Source: Nitrospinota bacterium (GTDB taxonomy: Bacteria > Nitrospinota_A > JADGAW01). Taken from it: a DNA stretch of 10,047 nt. This document shows positions 7,015 through 10,047 of this stretch, in pieces. The notes beneath the pieces were generated by a model. It was given only the letters and a program-made list of their open reading frames with translations, was not told the DNA's origin and searched no databases. The stretch is from positions 1 through 10,047 of the forward strand of contig JADGAW010000066.1 in assembly GCA_015231815.1 (NCBI GenBank), read 5' to 3'. The first letter of the stretch is position 1, and each line of letters begins with the position of its first letter. The translations under genes and the position numbers were made by a program.

Positions 7015-7118
7015 GATGAAGTTTTGAGAGTTGTCAAACACACAACGACAATATTTTGGGAAATTAATTGATTTTGATTTCTTAAAGAAAATTAGTGTAA
7101 AACTCTGTTAAATCATTG

Positions 7119-7150
7119 GCTATGCGGGATTTTTTATTATTCCCAATAGC
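7119..7150 (+). other. Hairpin directly upstream of tRNA-Leu
   Basis: GCTAT (7119-7123) pairs with ATAGC (7146-7150) and GGGA (7126-7129) with TCCC (7141-7144), leaving a 2-by-1 internal loop and an 11-base T-rich terminal loop. It ends 13 bases before the mature tRNA. If transcribed it may be a 5' leader structure or processing signal. If not, it lies where the tRNA promoter should be (TATTAT at 7135-7140 is a -10 candidate with no well-spaced -35). Confidence 0.35.
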
Positions 7151-7163
7151 TATCAATATATGT

Positions 7164-7249
7164 GCTGGGGTGGTGGAATTGGTAGACACGCTGTCTTGAG
7201 GAGGCAGTGGGCTTCGCCCGTGCGAGTTCGATTCTCGCCCTCAGCACCA
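7164..7249 (+). tRNA. tRNA-Leu(GAG), CCA encoded
   Basis: An 86-base class II tRNA folds cleanly. Acceptor GCTGGGG (7164-7170) pairs with CCTCAGC (7239-7245), one G-T pair included. The anticodon arm is CTGTC / TTGAGGA / GGCAG, so the anticodon is GAG (7198-7200), read as leucine (codons CUC/CUU). The long variable arm (GGGC-TTC-GCCC) is expected for leucine. The T arm is GCGAG TTCGATT CTCGC. The discriminator is A7246 and CCA is encoded at 7247-7249. It is convergent with the kinase gene, 40 bases from its stop. No second copy of its 3' end is visible in the window, so there is no sign of an integrated element here. Confidence 0.97.
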
Positions 7250-7289
7250 CATTTTCAGGATTTCCCCATTGCGTTAGTCAGATTTTAAC

Positions 7290-9236
7290 TCAATCAATAT
7301 TACGGTCATTCATTATTCTTAGGGTTATTCTAAAGATGGCTCCATCTTTTCCATTCCTCACGGTTAATTGTCCCAGCATGTGCTGTTCAATAATTGTCTT
7401 AGACATATAAAGTCCTATGCCCGTTCCTTGAGTAGCTTCTTTTGTACTGAAATAAGGTTCAAATACCTTGTTAATATTTTTTTCATCAATTCCTCCCCCA
7501 CTATCTTCAACTTCAATAATAATGTTTTCGTTTTCAATGCTATTGGTTATTTTTATACTCCCCTTATGGCTTGACTCCTTTTGTTTATTTTGTTCGTTGG
7601 CAATAATAGCTTCGCTTGCATTAGAAATAAGGTTTAAAAGGACTTGCTTAAGTTCATTTGGGTAGCCTGTTATTGTATCTTCGACCTCTGTTTCTTTCTG
7701 ATAAATAAGTTCGATAAAATGAGCATTCAATTGGGCACGAGATAACTTTATTGTTTCTTCTATTATTTGATCAGGGACAAATGGTACTTTTTCTTTACTC
7801 GGTTTAAAAAAGTTCCTAAAATCATCAATTGTCGATGACATATGCTCTATCATTTCCATAGACTCCTTGACCATTTTAGCAATCGATTCTTTGGTCAGTT
7901 CACCGTATTCGTATGAATATTCAAGGTTTTGGATAGAAAGCCCTAAACAATTTAATGGTTGCCTCCATTGATGAGCAATTGCCCCTATCATTTCTCCCAT
8001 TGCTGCCAACTTAGATTTTTGAAAAAGAATTTGCTCTTGCATTAAGAGCTTATTTGCTTTTTCGTCAACTTTTTTTTCAAGGGTTTTGTTAATAACTTGT
8101 AACTCTGCCGTTCTTTTGTTTACTTCTTCTTCAAGTTTTGCATTGAGGGACTCTAGAGCATGGTGCGCTTCTTCACGATTGATATAGAGTTTTGCTAAAT
8201 ACCATGTAATGAACCCAAAAATAAAAAGAAAGAAGATATAAAATGATGCAAATTTTTTGATAAGTACCCCAGCTTTTTCATCTAAAAAACTCTTCGGTAT
8301 GAAGTGAATCGCTTTCCAATAATATTCTTGATTATTTAAACTCTTAACTTTTATAGGAAGAGTTTTATTTAACTCACTAAAGGACTTTTCTAAAAAGAGA
8401 AGAGGTCTGACCGTGGTAAAAGTAAAGATTCCTTCCTCAATATGAAACTGACCAGAATCTTCTTCCTGAATTGTTTCCCAACTCTTGGGATATAAGCTTT
8501 TAAAGGTTTTTTCATTTTTCTCTTTAAACATAAAACCCCATTCATCATCAGAACTTAAACCTACAAGGAAATATCCGTCAGAGTTAACAAGAAGCTGTTT
8601 TCTCTCTGGAAAGTCATTAAAGGATTTAAATTCATTAATAAGAACTGATGCAAGAAAATTTAAGATAATAATCCCTTTTTTTTCTCCTTCAGAATTAAAG
8701 ACAGGCATCGCAAAACGAATCATTGGTTTTAAAGGACGTTCAATCTCTCCATGTTCCTTATTTAAATCCAGCGGAGAAATAAATATCTCGTTTTTATTGA
8801 GTTTTATTGTTTCAGTAAAATAATAACGGCTTGATTTATTCTGAAGATCCTTCTTTAAAGTCTTCGCTGCATTCCCCTCATTGTAATTTACTCGGACAAC
8901 TTCCTGCCCCTCTAGATCAATAAAACGGAGCTGATCATAAAGTCCTCTTTTATGAATGAAAGAAATATAATCCTCTTCAAGGTCTTGTAAGGAAAACTCT
9001 TTTTTGTCATCTAAGAGCTCTCTTAATTCATGTTGTTCCGAAAGAAACAGCACGTCTGACATAACATTTTTCAGGATATCATTAAGTCTTAATGCTTGAA
9101 CATTCTTTAAGGTGAGAATCTCTTTTGAAAGAAGCACTTTGTAAAAAGCAGCAAAGTCTGTTTTGTATATATAGTTAAAGAATAAACTTAATAAGATGAA
9201 ACAAGGAATAAAAAAAATAATAAACCGTTTAAACAC
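7290..9236 (-). CDS. Sensor histidine kinase with dCache-type periplasmic sensor
   Basis: A membrane histidine kinase of 648 residues. TM1 lies at about residues 4-24 and a large periplasmic sensor at about 25-325, with dCache hallmarks (LRFIDLEGQEVVRVN, RYYF, SPLDLN, KPMIRFAMPVF). TM2 is at about 329-350, followed by a coiled-coil linker (about 352-405). The HisKA H-box is AHQWRQPLN with phospho-acceptor H422, then HATPase_c: N539 in LLNLISNASE, the G1 box DSGGG (578-582), the FEPYFSTK segment and the G2 box GTGIGL (604-609). The ligand of the sensor is unknown; dCache domains usually bind small metabolites. There is no receiver or HAMP domain and no response regulator in the window, so it is an orphan kinase here. 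It starts at GTG (9236) behind GAGGGA (minus strand, 9243-9248), 8 bases off, which is better supported than any ATG. The only gene upstream on its strand is the aldo/keto reductase, 78 bases away. Confidence 0.94.
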   Translation of the reverse strand: MFKRFIIFFIPCFILLSLFFNYIYKTDFAAFYKVLLSKEILTLKNVQALRLNDILKNVMSDVLFLSEQHELRELLDDKKEFSLQDLEEDYISFIHKRGLYDQLRFIDLEGQEVVRVNYNEGNAAKTLKKDLQNKSSRYYFTETIKLNKNEIFISPLDLNKEHGEIERPLKPMIRFAMPVFNSEGEKKGIIILNFLASVLINEFKSFNDFPERKQLLVNSDGYFLVGLSSDDEWGFMFKEKNEKTFKSLYPKSWETIQEEDSGQFHIEEGIFTFTTVRPLLFLEKSFSELNKTLPIKVKSLNNQEYYWKAIHFIPKSFLDEKAGVLIKKFASFYIFFLFIFGFITWYLAKLYINREEAHHALESLNAKLEEEVNKRTAELQVINKTLEKKVDEKANKLLMQEQILFQKSKLAAMGEMIGAIAHQWRQPLNCLGLSIQNLEYSYEYGELTKESIAKMVKESMEMIEHMSSTIDDFRNFFKPSKEKVPFVPDQIIEETIKLSRAQLNAHFIELIYQKETEVEDTITGYPNELKQVLLNLISNASEAIIANEQNKQKESSHKGSIKITNSIENENIIIEVEDSGGGIDEKNINKVFEPYFSTKEATQGTGIGLYMSKTIIEQHMLGQLTVRNGKDGAIFRITLRIMNDRNID

Positions 9237-9273
9237 AATGAATCCCTCGGAAGAGAATTAATTTTAATTTTTT

Positions 9274-9286
9274 CTTATATTATAAG
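9274..9286 (-). promoter_or_regulatory. TATAAT within a perfect palindrome, upstream of the kinase gene
   Basis: On the plus strand CTTATA-T-TATAAG is a perfect inverted repeat; read on the minus strand it contains TATAAT (9279-9284), which fits a -10 box for the kinase with a leader of about 40 bases. A repressor bound to the palindrome would mask it. No good -35 box is seen. The symmetry may also be chance in AT-rich DNA. Confidence 0.35.
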
Positions 9287-9314
9287 GGGAGATGTTTTGT
9301 CCCTCACTTCTCAC

Positions 9315-10047
9315 CTAATGCAACCTCAAAATGAGATTAATGACTTCAATATCTTCCTGAACAATCGTAAAATCAAAGATGCTGAGATCTTCTTGCATGT
9401 GATGAATAGAACATGTTCCGGTAAGCGGAACAATCTTAATTTGATTGAGATATCGAAAGAAAACCTGTGGACTCGTGCGATTGTACCTTTGACATAAGTT
9501 CTGGAAAGCATTATGCGTCAAAATATGTGGGTTTGCTGTTAACGTCCAAAAACTCTGATAAATGATACCGTTCTGAGTACACCAATTTCGTAATTCAGAA
9601 TCATAGCTTGTCTCCTCATAAAAACGGTTTTGAACAATAGCTGGTTTTACCGTTGAATCCTCTTGGAGCTTCTTTAAAACCGACAAATCGTAACAATTAC
9701 TAATACCTAACAGTTGAGCGCCCCCTTTTTCGTGAATAGACTCCATTGTCTTCCATGCCTTCATAAGCTTTACATGGGGAAAAAGAGGTGAATGAAGAAC
9801 TAAGGAGTCAAGGTAGTCAGTCTTTAGATTTTTTAGAGATGTAGCAAAGGACTGTAAAACTTGCTCCTCAATTGGGGCATCAGGGTCGTAGGGTATTTTA
9901 TCTGGGTCTTGTCCACTGAGAGGAGTAAACTTTGTTTGTATGAAAAGGCTCTCTCGTTTTATCCCATTATCGTCTAATCGACTAAGAGCTTCACCAACAC
10001 CTGCTTCATTGTAATGTTTTGGTTGGCAGGCAGTATCAATTCCTCTA
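9315..10047 (-). CDS. Aldo/keto reductase, 5' end outside window
   Basis: The frame stays open to the right edge; 243 residues from the first complete codon are visible, so perhaps 30-40 residues are missing. It is an NADPH-type aldo/keto reductase (TIM barrel). All four catalytic residues are there: D4 in GIDTACQ, Y12 in HYNE, K39 in IQTKFTP and H85 in LVLHSP (visible numbering). The stretches CQPKHYNEAGVGEAL, TKFTPLSGQDP and IPYDP belong to a subgroup I associate with fungal and cyanobacterial members rather than the 2,5-diketogluconate reductase type. Later LLGISNC, the VPLTGT segment (cofactor-binding loop) and SIHHMQEDL are as in the family. The substrate is unknown. The stop TAG is 78 bases before the kinase start, so the two may be co-transcribed, though the kinase has its own promoter candidate. 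Confidence 0.92.
   Translation of the reverse strand, partial: RGIDTACQPKHYNEAGVGEALSRLDDNGIKRESLFIQTKFTPLSGQDPDKIPYDPDAPIEEQVLQSFATSLKNLKTDYLDSLVLHSPLFPHVKLMKAWKTMESIHEKGGAQLLGISNCYDLSVLKKLQEDSTVKPAIVQNRFYEETSYDSELRNWCTQNGIIYQSFWTLTANPHILTHNAFQNLCQRYNRTSPQVFFRYLNQIKIVPLTGTCSIHHMQEDLSIFDFTIVQEDIEVINLILRLH

Larger units (their letters stand above)
6777..7163. other. Gene-free stretch between ispE and tRNA-Leu
   Basis: I find no supportable gene in these 387 bases; the only ATG reading frame right after ispE (ATG 6778) is 17 codons long. It holds a degenerate short tandem repeat (6831-6856), a C/T-rich remnant with TTAACTCC twice (6874-6881 and 6890-6897), a 14-base palindrome (7001-7014) inside longer arms (6988-7045), and a hairpin (7119-7150) just before the tRNA. 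Weak promoter-like hexamers occur but none stands out. No strong terminator follows ispE. Confidence 0.6.

Noticed and set aside
7164..7249. tRNA-Leu as an attachment site of an integrated element
   Set aside because: No integrase and no second copy of the tRNA 3' end in the window.
8485..8823. Open frame of 112 codons on the plus strand inside the kinase
   Set aside because: It is antisense to the conserved dCache domain; no start signal or recognisable motif.
9297..9497. Plus-strand frame over the aldo/keto reductase C-terminus
   Set aside because: Antisense to the conserved reductase sequence; a shadow.

Overview
The window is AT-rich chromosomal DNA from a Gram-negative bacterium. A Lol-type outer-membrane lipoprotein and the non-mevalonate isoprenoid gene ispE imply a diderm. 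The style of the signalling proteins points to Desulfobacterota ('Deltaproteobacteria') or a nearby lineage: a Tll0287-like (DUF3365) c-type haem chemoreceptor, a chemoreceptor tail ending in an acidic DDFKDF-type peptide, and a dCache histidine kinase with an AHQWRQPL H-box. That placement is inference from family habits, not a search. I see no insertion sequence, phage gene, CRISPR array or integrase.

Left part (1-3190, + strand): the C-terminal 319 residues of an AAA_14/DUF4143 ATPase, a 187-base gap with promoter-like AT-rich sequence, then a complete 594-residue chemoreceptor whose sensor domain carries a CxxCH haem-attachment motif. A long hairpin follows it, and then a short gap with an imperfect direct repeat.

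Middle (3192-6776, + strand): a YbiT-like ABC-F ATPase with an extra C-terminal coiled coil, then an outer-membrane lipoprotein (LolB-like by length, lipobox and position) that overlaps ispE by 31 bases. The lipoprotein-ispE pair mirrors the lolB-ispE order of gammaproteobacteria, so the lipoprotein is most simply read as a divergent LolB. It has its own extended -10 promoter candidate.

Right part (6777-10047): about 390 bases without a gene, holding a degenerate short tandem repeat, a C/T-rich remnant and two palindromic structures; then tRNA-Leu(GAG) with an encoded CCA. Convergent to the tRNA, on the minus strand, are a membrane dCache histidine kinase starting at GTG and, upstream of it, an aldo/keto reductase cut off by the window edge.

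Most of this is ordinary core and signalling sequence. I do not see a convincing new multi-gene system. The items most worth a second look are the haem chemoreceptor without a HAMP domain, the LolB-like/ispE overlap, the ABC-F with a hybrid architecture, and the structured gap before the tRNA.
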